The notes beneath the pieces are model-generated. The model was not told the origin of the DNA. It saw only the letters and a list, made by a program, of their open reading frames with translations, and did no database searches. The translations under genes were made by a program, and so were the position numbers. A DNA stretch of 64,000 bases from assembly GCA_963580285.1 (NCBI GenBank), contig OY757015.1:132750029-132814028 (forward strand), given 5' to 3'. The first letter of the stretch is position 1; each line of letters begins with the position of its first letter. This document shows positions 1 to 11,747 of the stretch, piece after piece. This stretch comes from Lucinisca nassula (Eukaryota > Mollusca > Bivalvia > Lucinida > Lucinidae).

Positions 1-1063
1 AATTACATGTGGAGCCTCTATTGGAAGGGGGGACGAACGTTTGTTCGTAAGGACCGGGACACATGACCAATATGGCCGCCATGCCCATATATAGTAAAAA
101 ATATTTTTTAAAATCTTCTCAGGAACCAAATAGCCGATGACCTTGTAATTCGGTATGTTGCATTGCGGGACTGGCCCTTCCAGGTTTGTTCAAAAGATGG
201 CCTTTGGTTGACCTTGACTGTTTAACGCCAAGGTCAAATATGGTCACTAAGACACTTGCATGGAAAAAGGCAAAACGATGGATTTTACTGATTACATGGT
301 AGCCGGTCGCATCAGAAATATTAATTGCAGTCAGCTGAATGGAAGTTAATCAATTTCAAAGGTCAAGTTCATTACTGACCTTTGTCTTCGATAGCTCGGA
401 TTCAGTATTTTTATTATCTTCTCCAGTTAAACTCCAGGGTTGATTGAAACCAAATTACATGGAGCCTAAATCGGAAGAAGGAACGAAAGTTTTTTTGTAA
501 GGACTGGGTCACATGACCAATATTGCCGACATGCCCATATATGGTAAAAACCATTAAAATAGTCTCTTGTGAAATCCAGTGACCAATGAACTTCTGACTT
601 TGTATATAACATTAGAGAATTGGGTCCTAACAAATTTATTCAAATGATGACCTTTGGTTGACCATGACCTGTTTTTCTTCAAGGACAAATTTGGTCACAT
701 AAACATTTGTATTGAAAAAAAAGGCAAAACAGTGGATTTTTCTGATTCCATTGTAACCTGTGGCATCAGAATTGATATTTGAAATCAACTGAATGAAAGG
801 TTATCAATTCCAAAGGTCAATGTCATTTACTGACCTTTGTCCTTGATTACCTAGTTTCAGTATTTATATCTTCTATTCCATTAAATTGTTGTGCTAATTG
901 AGACCAAATTACATGAAGAGCTTTTCTGAGATGAGACAATGAAACGTTATTTATGGGATTGTAGCCACATGACCAAGATTGGCGCCATGCCAACCACATG
1001 ACCTCTGGTGAATGTAAACTACGCTCACCTGGTGTAATGGCCCATGGATCTCTTGTTTCCTAG
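1..1063 (-). repeat. ~453-bp tandem repeat ending in a pearl/Helentron-like terminus
   Basis: Three diverged copies of one unit begin near 1, 453 and 907 (shared start aattacatg..gagc), each carrying the phrase acatgaccaatattggc and short TGACCTTTG/AAGGTCA words. The right edge (1016-1060) reads tcacctggtgtaatggccca followed by tggatctcttgttt. This is a diverged reverse complement of the terminus seen at 21,697 (aacaagagggccatgatggc). I infer a tandem-array-bearing non-autonomous element in minus orientation, cut by the window edge. Confidence 0.6.
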
Positions 1064-1490
1064 CAGAAATGCCAATTCTATATATTAAGTGAGAGTTTTA
1101 GAAAATATGACGAATTTTGCATTCATAGAAAAAATGATCTTGTTATAAGCTATTTTGACACATGGTCACAGTTTTAAGACGATTCCCCATAGTAACTAAC
1201 AGAAAGAGGGTATGCAGTTTGTCCTTAACAATGAACTACATGTAACTTTATTTCATCTTTATTTATCTTATGAATAACACTCCGATTAAAAGTAGTAGGA
1301 ATTTAAATTCGGGTATTAGTATGGTAATGTTTTGTTGGCAAAACTTGTGGTAAAATACACTGTCCGACATCAGCCCATTAAAAACTGATTGCGTTAGCTA
1401 TTAGATTATCGATCAAATACCTTGAGACCATTGACTGGAATGCAAATGCCAATTATTCTGCTTGTGATTCGTATATCTTATTCTCCCCAG

Positions 1491-1706
1491 ATTCAGCGCA
1501 ATACCAAGCTAAAAGATGTAAACGGAAAAGAACTACCTGCCAAGACAGTATTTAGTGCATCAATTAGATACCTGAAAGACCATCTTTTGAAGGCATTAGC
1601 CAAGAAAGCGACGACAATGACCAATGAAGATATCCACTGGGTGTTGACGGTCCCTGCTATATGGTCTGATGCGGCTAAACAATTTATGAGAGAATCTGCA
1701 GTAGAG
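1491..1706 (+). CDS. HSPA12-like Hsp70 family protein, internal exon (72 codons)
   Basis: This exon encodes part of the actin-like ATPase domain of a heat-shock 70 kDa protein 12A/B homologue, a divergent cytosolic Hsp70 branch without the usual substrate-binding C-terminus. The exon is 216 bp and phase 0 at both ends, with acceptor ttctccccag at 1481-1490 and donor GTAATT at 1707. Recognisable blocks are TVFSASIRYLKDHLLK near codons 20-35 and the diagnostic HWVLTVPAIW followed by AAKQFMRESA near codons 49-69, which matches the WVxTVPAIW..AKQFMREAA signature of HSPA12. It joins in frame to the exon at 14873, giving RESAVE-AGIN where vertebrate HSPA12 has REAAY-AGL. The 5' exons (first phosphate-binding loop) lie before the window. 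Whether this paralogue is expressed cannot be seen. Confidence 0.9.
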
Positions 1707-1708
1707 GT

Positions 1709-1711
<3 letters not shown>

Positions 1712-1783
<72 letters not shown>
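1712..1783 (+). repeat. (CT)36 dinucleotide tract
   Basis: A pure CT run of about 72 bp starts five bases after the exon donor at 1707 and ends in CTCAG (1781-1785). It is therefore a near-ideal polypyrimidine tract plus acceptor placed at the wrong end of the intron. Confidence 0.97.
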
Positions 1784-1785
<2 letters not shown>

Positions 1786-1909
1786 GAGATTGTCTCATCC
1801 AACCTGTAACAGAATTCTGTCACTAGCTAGGGAAATATCAGTCCAGTTTTAGGTCACAGACTGGTAAATATAAGCAAGGCATCCGCCAAAAGTATAAATG
1901 GAGAATCAA

Positions 1910-2480
1910 GGGTATTAGGCCGGTCATTTTAGCCCCAAAAGACCCTCAACCTCAAACAAATTCCTTCAGAAGGGTTTTCACTATTTTCCAAATCATCGAA
2001 GTGTCCTGACTTACAGGAAAAAAATCCCCAATCCCCAGGCGAAATTGATTTTTTGGGGAGAAATGTTCGAAATTTGAATAAAAATCGCCAAAAACAGGAA
2101 TTGAATAATTAAAATTTTATTAAATTATATCAAATTTATTTAAATAGCCAAAAATAAGCTAACTGTTGTCAAATTGCGATAAAAGAATATTCAGTTTGAT
2201 ATGTGTACAGAAAGCTATCTTTTTGGGGGGTAAAATCTTGGAAATATTCACAAAAACGCAGAAAATGGGAATACATTTTTTAAAAAGTTACTGGTTTGGA
2301 TTCTTGAAATGTTTTGGTGTAAAAAGTTACATATTTGCATAAGTTAACTACAGGAAAAAAATAAAATTTTATATGTCAAAAACAATTCATTTTTGCAGGG
2401 TATGAAAAAGCACATTTTTATATAAAACACTCATAATCCATTAGTTTTGGGGCAAGTAGCAAACACAGTATAAAAATGAA
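1910..2480 (+). repeat. Left arm of a long intronic inverted repeat
   Basis: The reverse complement matches 7880-8555 over most of its length. Shared landmarks include cctcaaacaaattccttcag, gtcctgacttacaggaaaa, gtacagaaagct and gttaactacaggaaaaaaat. Diverged same-sense pieces recur at 3880-4030 and 4470-4740. This is a dispersed AT-rich repeat of unknown class. Confidence 0.7.
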
Positions 2481-2924
2481 TAATGAATTGTATTGTCGAG
2501 CCAATTTATATAGCCTGACTCTCAAGTAGCTATTAAAAAACATTCAGTTTTGTGCCTGTTCAGAAATTTGCCTTTTAAAGACACATTTTTTCCTTATATA
2601 AAAGGGGTGGCCTGTCTAATGATCTCCAATAAACATTTCCTTCGGACCATAGTGCACATCAAAGGCTTATCTTATCTAAGTGATTATGAGGTGATTATGA
2701 GCAGATTTCTTGTTTAATAGGGGGCTCAATAAGGGTACTTGTGTGATAGTATAATTTACTGAGATTGTTTCCAACAACATATTGTTTAAATAACTTCTTT
2801 TTGATTTTAAAATAAAGTAAAGAAAAACACTGATATCCATTGTTTCCTTTGCTCAAAAGTGCAAAGAAGTAAACAAACAAGGTAAATGAATTGATTAACC
2901 TCAAAATTTAACCAATCAATTTAC

Positions 2925-2946
2925 TTTTATTTATTTATTTTTATTT

Positions 2947-2977
<31 letters not shown>

Positions 2978-2985
2978 TATTTTGG
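2925..2985. repeat. (TTTA)n microsatellite
   Basis: Imperfect TTTA units run for about 60 bp. Confidence 0.9.
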
Positions 2986-3194
2986 TTGAAAGTATATGAT
3001 ACACAAATCATATAATGTCTAAAACATTAGCATTTTATACTTTCTGTCAAGATGGAACTATAAAATGTTCTTTGTTTTAGACACAATCATATCAGAAAAG
3101 AGAAAAAAAGAATTTGTTTAAGATTTTATTTTTCACCCTTTCAAGTTTAAAACTAAAATAACAAACACAATTTAATTTATTTTTCTTATTTATA

Positions 3195-3550
3195 TTGCAA
3201 ACATAGGTTGTGGGTGCTCGTTAGAGCCGCCTCATTGAGGCGGTTCAAACGAGTACCCACAACCTATGACTCAATGAGACGATTGTAACGAGCACCCGCA
3301 ACCTATGACTTGGAGCAGAAATACGGAAAATAATGTATACCCCCTTGAACCCCCATTTTCTCTATAGAAAGTAGGGTTTAGGGGATGTTCCTTTTTTCCT
3401 CTAAAACATATATTGTGTGTCCTCGTTAGAACCGCCTCATGGAAGCAGTTCTAACGAGCAGTCACACTGTAAAAACAAATTGTGGTTACTCGTCTGAACT
3501 GCTTCGCTGAGGTGGTTCTAATGAGTACCCACAATATATGTTTAGAGCAG
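3195..3550. mobile_element. Two hairpin-core MITE copies (GCTCGTTAGAACCGCCTC family)
   Basis: Two palindromic cores sit at about 3205-3310 and 3410-3545. Each has arms reading ggttgtgggtgctcgttaga ... cgagtacccacaacctatg around gcctcattgaggc. They are separated by the family's CCCCTTGAACCCC / GGGGTTTAGGGG segment. The terminal repeats are degraded. Confidence 0.7.
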
Positions 3551-4840
3551 AAGTAATAAAGTTATCAGGATTTTATCTGAAAGAAAAAAAAATCATTTTT
3601 GGTGGAAGAAATTTACCAATATATTTGAAATGGCATTTTCTGTAATGATTATAAATAATGGCTACTAAATAAAAACCGGAAAAAAGTGCTGTTGTTAACG
3701 TTTCTTCCATACAAATCAAAATAAGGACTTAGGTGTAAATGAATAGATGTCATTTGTCAAAGTCATATCCCCAGGTAATTTATTACCCTCTTTTGGTCCC
3801 CTACCTGTATGACAGCCTGAATACCCCAAGTGTATTTTATCTCAATGCTGGATTCTTTAATAAACGGTCATTAGGATGTTATGTAATCGAAAAATGTGTC
3901 TTTAAGGGAGAAATTCAAAATTTTGACAAAAAAGCGAGGGAAACGGGAATATTTTGTAAAAGGTTAGTGTTGAGGATTCTTGCAAAAAGTTACATATGGA
4001 TAACCGTTACCTACAGAAACAAAGTAAGATGTTGAAATATTTATTACTTAACAAAATTTCATAGTACAAACATGTATGACATGGAGCTGGTTTGTATTAC
4101 CAGATATGCACAAACTACTTTGAACCATAGTGCAGTTTATATTTTACTTTTGGTCCTTTGAGATCAGTGTGAATATTCTGATAAATCAGAAATAAATTAT
4201 TGGTTTAGACTCATATTCTAGACAGGTTTTTAATTATTTGGACCCCATTTTGATTTATATCGGTCTTTGAATTGACTGCCTATTCGAAATTCGCAAAATT
4301 GCAGTATGTGTCCTATGGCTTTCTTTGCCGGATCATTACAGGGTCACTGATGAGGCTTTATTAGCCGAAACTACGTAGTATGACCCATCTTCTTTCTTAT
4401 GAATGTTGTCATTGCTCTTAAAGGAACTCATTTTTGATTTTTATTTAAATGCTTCAACTTCATACCTTAACAGAAATGTTCCTTTCTAAGGTTGTTGGAA
4501 ATTTTGCCAGAAAAAAAAAAACAACAAAACAAAACAAAAACATGGAAAACGAACATTTTTCATACATGTATCTGGTAAAGGCTTTTGAAAACACTTTGAT
4601 GTAGCGTTACATCAGATTACTGCATGAAGAAACATTTTTGCTTTTGAAAAACAAATCTATATTTCAGGGTAAAAAGATAATACTTTTACAGAAAAAAAAA
4701 ACATGAAAAATGAACATGTATTATGTATTTCAGCTTTCATAGACTTAAGGCTTCTGAGAATCTATTGTTACTGGTCACTGTCCATGGTTGTCATTGTCAC
4801 CCGTCTGCCCTTCTGTTCTCAGTTTATTTTCTTAAATGAC
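3551..4840 (+). repeat. AT-rich intron sequence with degraded copies of the inverted-repeat arm
   Basis: Segments at 3880-4030 and 4470-4740 keep phrases of the 1910-2480 arm (caaaaaagcgagggaaacgg, gattcttgcaaaaagttaca, ttacctacagaaacaaa) at low similarity. No coding signal is evident, and the 98-codon ORF at 3739-4035 lies across this repeat. Confidence 0.4.
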
Positions 4841-6420
4841 ATTTCTTAATTCACTAAATGGGCTTTTATCAAACTTGTTCAGAGTTATTCAAAAATCCAT
4901 TCCATGCAAATCTGATTGTCATGGCAACAGAAACGGGGATATTAGCAAGATTGCTTATCTGAAACCAGAACAAGAAGGTTTTTAATTATGTTTGGCAAGC
5001 AGCTTTTATCAACATTGTTTAAATAATATCCTTGGGGTCAAAAGTGCACCCATCCCAGGTGTTACAAATGTTTCAGATGAACTCATATCCTGAAACTAGA
5101 CGATATTGGCCTTTGATATTTAATAGGTATCCTCATCTAGTAGACCTCTGCCAATTAACATTGCCCAAAGCATAGCCCTGAGGTACCAACTGGCCCACAC
5201 TGGGGTCTGTTGTTCGAAGAATTCGATTCCATGCAGCTTTTGTTGGCATCGCAGAAAAAAAAGGAGAATAAGTAAAAATCTTTAAAATCATCTTGTATAA
5301 AGCTGTAAGGTTTTAGAGATTTGGTATGTAGCTTTTTCCAAGACTGTTGAAATTATAGCCCTAGGGTCAAAAATGGCCCCCTCCGACTGTACATTGACGC
5401 ATATCAGAAATCTTTAAAATTCTTCCTGCCTGGAAATGGAAGGGTCGGGCCTTTGATGTTTCAGAAAGTGTATTTCTGTCAAGATTGTTCAAAAATTGAT
5501 TCATATAGGGAAAACTATAAAAATATCTATGACCTTGATATTTGTATGTATATTCATCTAGTTGACTTTTACCAAGATTGTTCAAATCATAGCACTGTTA
5601 TGAACAAGGCCCCCGCCTTCAGAATCACTTGTTTAACACAGACATTTTAAAATATTCTTGTGAAGCTGGAAGGTCCAGATGAAACAGAGGGCCAAGACCT
5701 TTGATATTTGGTATACCTTTATATAATATTGCTCAACCAACATTGTTTAAATTATAGCTCAGGAATAAAAATAGCCCAACTCCAGGGGGGGGGGTACTTA
5801 TTTTTCATAGATTAATATAGCGAAAAGCTTAAAAAAACAACGTTGAAACTAGAAGGCCTAGGACCTTTGATATTTGGTAAGTACGTGTAGCTGCATCAAG
5901 TAAACCTTTATCAAGGTGTTCAAATTACAGCTCTAGGTTCAGATATGGCCCCATTATTAGGGTAATTTGTGAACTCACATGAGCACAGTGTGCTCATGCC
6001 ATGTAACTGGGACCATTTCCATCATCTGCCCATCCATTCACAATTTCTTTACTGCAAGGGTTTCAACTAAACTGCATGAATAATCCTCGAGTGATCTTAA
6101 AAAGTTTTCACAGAATTGTATTACCCTAATTTTACACAAATGTTTCTCGGGTGGCCCTACACCAACGTTGTTCAAATTAATCAGTGGTGTAGAGATAATT
6201 TGGTGTGTCTTGTTGTCCTTAAATGGTCTAAGTTAAAGCACTGCTTGTTAAATACGGTATTGGTACTCAATACAGGACACGTTGGCACTCTTGGGGTTGA
6301 AATTTAAACAAAAACTGTAAAAGTTCATGTGAAATTTCAATATTCAGTATGCAAACTTGTAAGCTTTGATGAGGGATATACATGCAGGAGCATCATGGTT
6401 TTCTTGTTTAAAACTGTTTG
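4840..6420 (-). repeat. Highly diverged ~165-bp tandem array of the pearl-like element
   Basis: Decayed units of the monomer seen at 12-13.5 kb recur about every 165-190 bp. Each reads, approximately, ttgttcaaattatagccct, then ggggtcaaaaatggccc, then gaagctggaaggcc, then aggacctttgatatttggta. A terminal-type hairpin, catgagcaca/gtgtgctcatg, lies at 5978-5998. This is an old copy with no coding content. Confidence 0.55.
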
Positions 6421-7102
6421 ACTGTTCCTTCCTCCGGTATTTTGTTAAAGTATGTTAATTGAGTAACTGTGTTGCATCTTTATAGAAATAAGCAGTAAAT
6501 GCTTTTTGTTGCTGCTCTTGTTCTTATTTGTGTTAGATTATGGCGCGATACACAGTGATATTGTTAAATCAAGCTTTTAGTTTTGTAGAGGTTGTGGTTT
6601 GATTTTGAATGCAAGAAATATATCTTAAAACATTATTAATAAACTGTTACTGGATAAGAAGGAAAGTAAGCATTTTTCCAGTTGCTGGATGGTTGCCCTG
6701 TCCAACGTATTATTTCTTTTTAATTTCCTGTTTGTTTTGCCCAGAACCCACACTGCAAGAACAAGTAATCCAGGGTGAAACACAGGTCTACTATAGTTTG
6801 GACATGGATTTAGTTAACTCAGTGTTGCTTCTGACCTGTAAACATTTTGCATGTTCTTCTATAATTCCTGTTCTTCTTTTTTCTTATTGGTCTTTTTGAT
6901 TGTCAAAAATTTGATGGCTACTGTCATGGAAAAGGGAACATATTTTTCTGATTCTTGGTGCATACTATTATGCATGTCTTCTTTGTCTCCAAATGGGCAT
7001 GTTGGCTTGAAGCAAAACTGATATATAGCTAAGAAATTACACATACTAGACAAGAGTGAATCTGTCAAATAAATCTTCCCATCAAATAATGTATCTGGGT
7101 TT

Positions 7103-7406
7103 GTGTTTGTTTGATTTGAGGCTTAACATCCCCGTCAACACTGTATAGGTAATTTTGGAGACGTTGCTTCCAATTTTGTGGGACTTTTACCCGACATTGA
7201 GATGAAATGACATCTCAAGCACGTTCACCCAATGAAACCAATAGGGTTTATAAGCATGGACGGTCCGACTCGCACTGCTTTGCCTGAGCAGGCTTAGATC
7301 CTCTGGGCGGTTTACCAGTACTCGTATGCGGTAGGTTAGGTTTCAGCTTTGCGGGGAAGCATCATAGAGCCCATCTATTTTTCAAGCCCCAATTGGCGGG
7401 GGCGCG
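7103..7406 (-). mobile_element. CAAA-tailed ~300-bp SINE (family A), full copy
   Basis: The element is flanked by a 12-bp target-site duplication gtatctgggttt (7091-7102 and 7407-7418). On the minus strand it runs from the cccccgccaattggggcttg head to the ggacgttaaacctcaaatca-type 3' end with a CAAA tail. Confidence 0.85.
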
Positions 7407-7879
7407 GTATCTGGGTTTAAAACAGTATTTTGTTGGATATAAACAACATTTTTGAACAATATATCATGATTCATGATCTGACAGTACGTATATGTATATT
7501 TCTGACATTTATATATATATATGTATGCCTTCCTGTAGGACACATAATGATCAGTGAAAGACAAGTTATAGTGCACAAGATGGTACTATTTTGTTTATTG
7601 TTAGAGCCCTATATTAAGTAGTATAGTGTTACTGGTAACATATAATGGATATTGTGTAAAAAATGTGTATTTTTCTACCTGGAAAAATGACTTTTAAAAT
7701 ATCTAAAAAATTATTTGATTCCTGTAGTTAACTGATATCTTACCTTTTACATCAAACATTTTTTCTCTTTTTATCCTCACCACTCACTTTAAAAAAACAT
7801 AGTCCTTTGTCCATGTTTTTTTTATCAAAACCTTTAAAAAGTCAAATTTCTCTGCAGGCACGAAGCTGTAGGATTTTTT

Positions 7880-8555
7880 GAGAGCTACTTGTTATAGTCA
7901 GTGCACATCTGGATATATAAATTAGTTCGACATCATACAATTTATTTTATAAAGTAGTTTCTACTTGACCGGAAAATACTAGATTTTGGGTGTTTTTATG
8001 TAAACATGTGCATTTTCATACCCCGAAAAATGTATCATTTTGAACATATAAAAAATTTATTTTTTTCCTGTAGTTAACTTATACACATATATAATTTTTT
8101 ACACCAAAACATTTTCAAGAATCCACACCAGTAATTTTTTAAAAAAATTATTCCCATTTTCTGCGTTTTTTGTCAATATTTCCAAGTTTTTACCCCCAAA
8201 AAGACAGCTTTCTGTACACATATCAAGCTGAAACTTCTTTTATCACTACTTGACAATAGTAAGTTTAGTTTTGGCAATTTAAATCAATTTGCTATAATTG
8301 AATGAATTTTTTATAATTCAATTCCTGTTTTGGGCGATTTTTATTCAAATTTCGAACATTCCCGCCGCCCCCCCCCCCCCCCCCCCAAAAAAAAATAAAA
8401 ATAAAAAATCAATCGCCAGTGAATATTATTGGGTTATTTTCCTGTAAGTCAGGACACCTAACTGATTCTGAAAATGGTGAAAATCCTTCTGAAGTAATTT
8501 GTTTGAGGTTAATTTCTATTTTGGCTGGCCTATATATTTTGAAAGTAAAATGTTC
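7880..8555 (-). repeat. Right arm of the long intronic inverted repeat
   Basis: This is the reverse complement of 1910-2480, about 6 kb away. A C19-A9 homopolymer junction (8368-8395) interrupts it and may be an assembly-sensitive spot. A second, more decayed piece precedes it at 7640-7870. Confidence 0.7.
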
Positions 8556-8873
8556 TATAATAGATTTGGTGGAGAAATTAAAAGTAGTTGATATGACAAA
8601 TGCGTAATTTCTGCAAATTTATGGAAAAAAATCCTACTTGTCTAGTGGACTTGTTTGAAAGCGATGGCTTACAAAATAAGACATTATTTTGTAATGAATT
8701 GTCATTGTTTCTTTTCTGCTGGATAAGGAGTACATGTAAACAGCTTCAAAACCCTGAAACTACATGTGGATGCTAGTCAACATGGTAATTCTTTACTTTT
8801 TATTAATAAAACCATAATTTTAGATAAAACCTTTGAGTCAAAGAGATTTGTGAGTGTCAGAATTTCAGGAGAG

Positions 8874-9153
8874 CATCACGTGAACAAGTCCGTGAAATGA
8901 AGACCCCCCTAAACCCCACTTTATATAGAGAAAACTGGGGTTTAAGGGGGTATACGTTATTTCTTTTATTTCTACTCCAAGGCATAGGTTGTGGGTACTC
9001 GTTAGAACCGCCTCAATGAGGCGGTTCTAACGAGCACCCACAACCTATGTTTTGAGCATTTATAAGAAAAATATCAAGGATTTTCATGAGAAAGGTAGCC
9101 ATTTTGGAGATGTGAAAAAATGCACTATGTCGTACGGGTGTATTATCGTAATG
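8874..9153. mobile_element. Hairpin MITE with near-perfect 67-nt central palindrome
   Basis: The termini catcacg... and ...cgtaatg frame a core at 8983-9049. The core folds into 33-bp arms with one mismatch and a single-base centre (cataggttgtgggtactcg ... caacctatg). Flanking GGGGTTTAAGGGGG and CCCCCTAAACCCC are shared with the other family members. Confidence 0.75.
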
Positions 9154-9345
9154 GGCTATAATGGAAGTGTATGGAAAAACATATTATAAAATATTTCCAG
9201 TATGCTAACATAGGCCAAGCATGATAAGACCTACAAAAATCTGTCATCTGCTGAAAACAACCGACTATTACAAAACTTTCGTGTATTTTCGTGAGTAGAA
9301 GTTGCTAAAATATAGCTTCAGATTACATTATTACATTTCAAAAAT

Positions 9346-9650
9346 TGGCCCCCGCCCATAGGGGCTTGAAGAAATATAGGAGCTGCATGATGCTTCCACG
9401 CAGAGCTGAATCCGGCCCGCACACTAGTACTGGTAAACAGCTTAGAGGATCTAAGCCTGTCAAGGAACCGCGGTGCGAGGCGGACTGTCCATGCTAATAA
9501 ACCCTATTGGTTTCATTGGGCGACAGGGCTTGAGATGTCATTTCATCTCAATGTCGGGTAAAAGTCCCACAAAATTGGAAGCAACGTCTCCAAAATGACC
9601 TTTACAGTGTTGACGGGGACGTTAAACCTCAAATCAAACAAACAAACAAA
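9346..9650 (+). mobile_element. SINE family A, full copy
   Basis: It has a 13-bp target-site duplication acatttcaaaaat (9333-9345, 9651-9663) and a 3' tail caaacaaacaaacaaa. This is one of the best preserved copies. Confidence 0.88.
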
Positions 9651-10450
9651 ACATTTCAAAAATATGAGTGATTCAAAATTTTTATTACTAAGAAGTTACC
9701 TCTCTGCACGAAAAATCTTTGCACCGATAGAGAATAGATCATGAGCAATATTAACCTATTTTTCCCAATAACTCATTCATCCACCTTACAAACATCCTGT
9801 TTATGGTCTTACCTGTAAAAGTTACAACAATAATATAATCTACCCTGAAGGAGTTTTGATGATTGTGTTTTTTTCCTTATACCAGATAAAAAGTGAAGTT
9901 TTTAGCTATTTTAGCCAAAACAGTAATAAGAAAGTCAGTACGCAAAAATAGGATAGATAGGCTAAAACAAATAATTAAGTCTAAAATCAGGGCCACAGCT
10001 TTACAAGCTTAAACAGTTGTCAAAAATGTCAGGTCAAAGTATTTCAGAAGGATTTCAGGTTTCCAAGGGAATGGACTTTTTATGGATTATGCCACTTATA
10101 CTTTACTGAGTTTGGCATTTGCAGCACTGTATAATGCCATTTCACCTAAGAAAATATAGGAAAAGGTTTTCTTGCATACCAGACAAGGAAATCCGTGATT
10201 TTACCGTGGGATAGAAATTTATGTTCTGACCCTGGTGTTCCGACCCAAAATCGAATATAATCGCGTGTTTGATAAATGCACTGGTTGATTACGCCCTTGT
10301 ATGCGCCGTCGTTAAGGTTGACGTCACAGCACGTTACGTGACGTCACTAAACATTCCTGTACTGTCATCACAATATGGCGGACGTCGGTACTCGAAGTGA
10401 CTGCAGCATGAAAAAATCCGCGCAAACAAATGGAAGGTATGCAAGAAAAA

Positions 10451-10593
10451 GAATCCTATATGGGTGTGAGAGGAGGATAGAAAAATCCGTCCCTCGGGAT
10501 CACTGTCCGGCATCACTCGGCAAGCCTCGTGATGCCGGACAGTGACCCTTGGGACGGATTTTTCCATCCACCCCTCACACCCATATAAGATTC
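10451..10593. mobile_element. 143-bp fully palindromic MITE
   Basis: The terminal arms gaatcctatatgggtgtgag and ctcacacccatataagattc pair at 19 of 20 positions. The centre (tgtccggcat ... atgccggaca) continues the palindrome, so nearly the whole element is one hairpin. A second copy in the opposite sense is at 15,750. Confidence 0.8.
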
Positions 10594-10669
10594 TGATAAT
10601 CATAGCCCTAACATATGTTTAAAAAACGGATTTGTCTCACCCACCATGTGCTTTCCAAACCAAATTGGA

Positions 10670-10850
10670 AGACCAATGATATTGAAAGTAATTTAAAAGT
10701 AATTGTTAATTACACCCATTTTGGCCGAGTAATTAATTAAATTACAATTAATGTTATTAAAAAATGCTGAATTATGCATTACATCCAATTACTTCGACAA
10801 GTATAATTAAATTGTAATTAATTACAATTACAGTTTTTATTACCCAAAGT
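10670..10850. repeat. TAATTA-rich low-complexity segment
   Basis: Iterated taattaattacaattac words run over about 180 bp. Confidence 0.7.
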
Positions 10851-10854
10851 CTGA

Positions 10855-11745
10855 TGCCAACCATGGCGGTCATCTTAAAATTTTTAAATTGCATTTTCTT
10901 CTGAACTTAAAGTCAGATTGTGTTGAAACTTGATGCGAGGCATAAGCGTGACATCGAGGTTCAGGTTTGCTAATATCCAAGATTTTCAATATCCAAGATG
11001 GTCGCCAAGGCGGCAATCTTGAAATTCTTCAAACGAAATTGCCTCCCGAAGCAAAGGTTGGATTGTGCTGATACTTAAAAGGAGGCATAGGGGCAACGTG
11101 AAGATTCAGATGTGCTAAATTGTATAGTTGCAATATCCAAGATGGCCTGTCATGGTGGCCATCTTGAAATTCTCCAAGCATTATCTCCCGAACAAAAGGT
11201 CAGATCGAGCTGAAACCTAATGGGAGGCATCAGGGTGACTTGGAGATTTTCATTTGCTAAATTATTCGATTTCATTATATGGGCCCCGTCAAGCGATTTT
11301 GGTACTTATCGCCTATGCGAGCAGCGAAGGTTCAGGCGAGCCTGCGCATCCGCGCAGTCTCGCCAGAACCTTCACTGCTCGCTCATACAAGCAGTGAATC
11401 AAGAGGAACCCTCAGACAGAAAGCCGTATCCCTCGCCCCTCTGAATGGCTGGGCATGCGCAGTTAAAATTTGTCATGACGGAATGCTCGAAGACACATAT
11501 TCGCTTGGCGGGGCTCATATAAGATGACTAAGGTCTTGAAATTCTTGAAACGACATGACCTACCGAACCAAAGGTCAGATTGAGCTGAAACTTTATAGGA
11601 GGCATCAGGGTGACATGGAGATTCCAATTTGCCAAAACTACTGTGATACTTTATCCATGGTGGCTCTCAACATGGCCATGGAAAATGTTTAAACCAAACA
11701 ATGTCGAAATGAGTCGAAACTTGACAGGCGGCATTGGGGCGACAG
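10855..11745 (+). repeat. Degenerate ~145-bp tandem repeat with AAGATGGC/GCCATCTT palindromes
   Basis: Units contain aagatgg..ggccatcttgaaat, then cgaacaaaaggtcagat, then gagctgaaac, then gggaggcatcagggtgac. The array is interrupted by a nested MITE at 11277-11520. ORFs here are repeat translations. Confidence 0.65.
11277..11520. mobile_element. 244-bp MITE nested in the tandem array
   Basis: The termini atatgggccccgtcaagcg and cgcttggcggggctcatat are imperfect inverted repeats. The internal part (gcgagcctgcgcatccgcg ... cgagaccttc type palindromes) has higher GC than its surroundings. A related end is at about 17,365. Confidence 0.65.
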
Positions 11746-11747
11746 GA

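Noticed and set aside
6609..6899. Possible HSPA12 intron exon after ttgttttgcccag
   Set aside because: The acceptor looks good, but the two flanking HSPA12 exons are already contiguous in the protein, and the frame shows no Hsp70 similarity.
10334..10603. 89-codon minus ORF, similar in part to the ORF at 15,733-15,942
   Set aside because: The shared peptide (TVRHHEACRVMPDSDPEG) comes from the palindromic MITE read in both copies.
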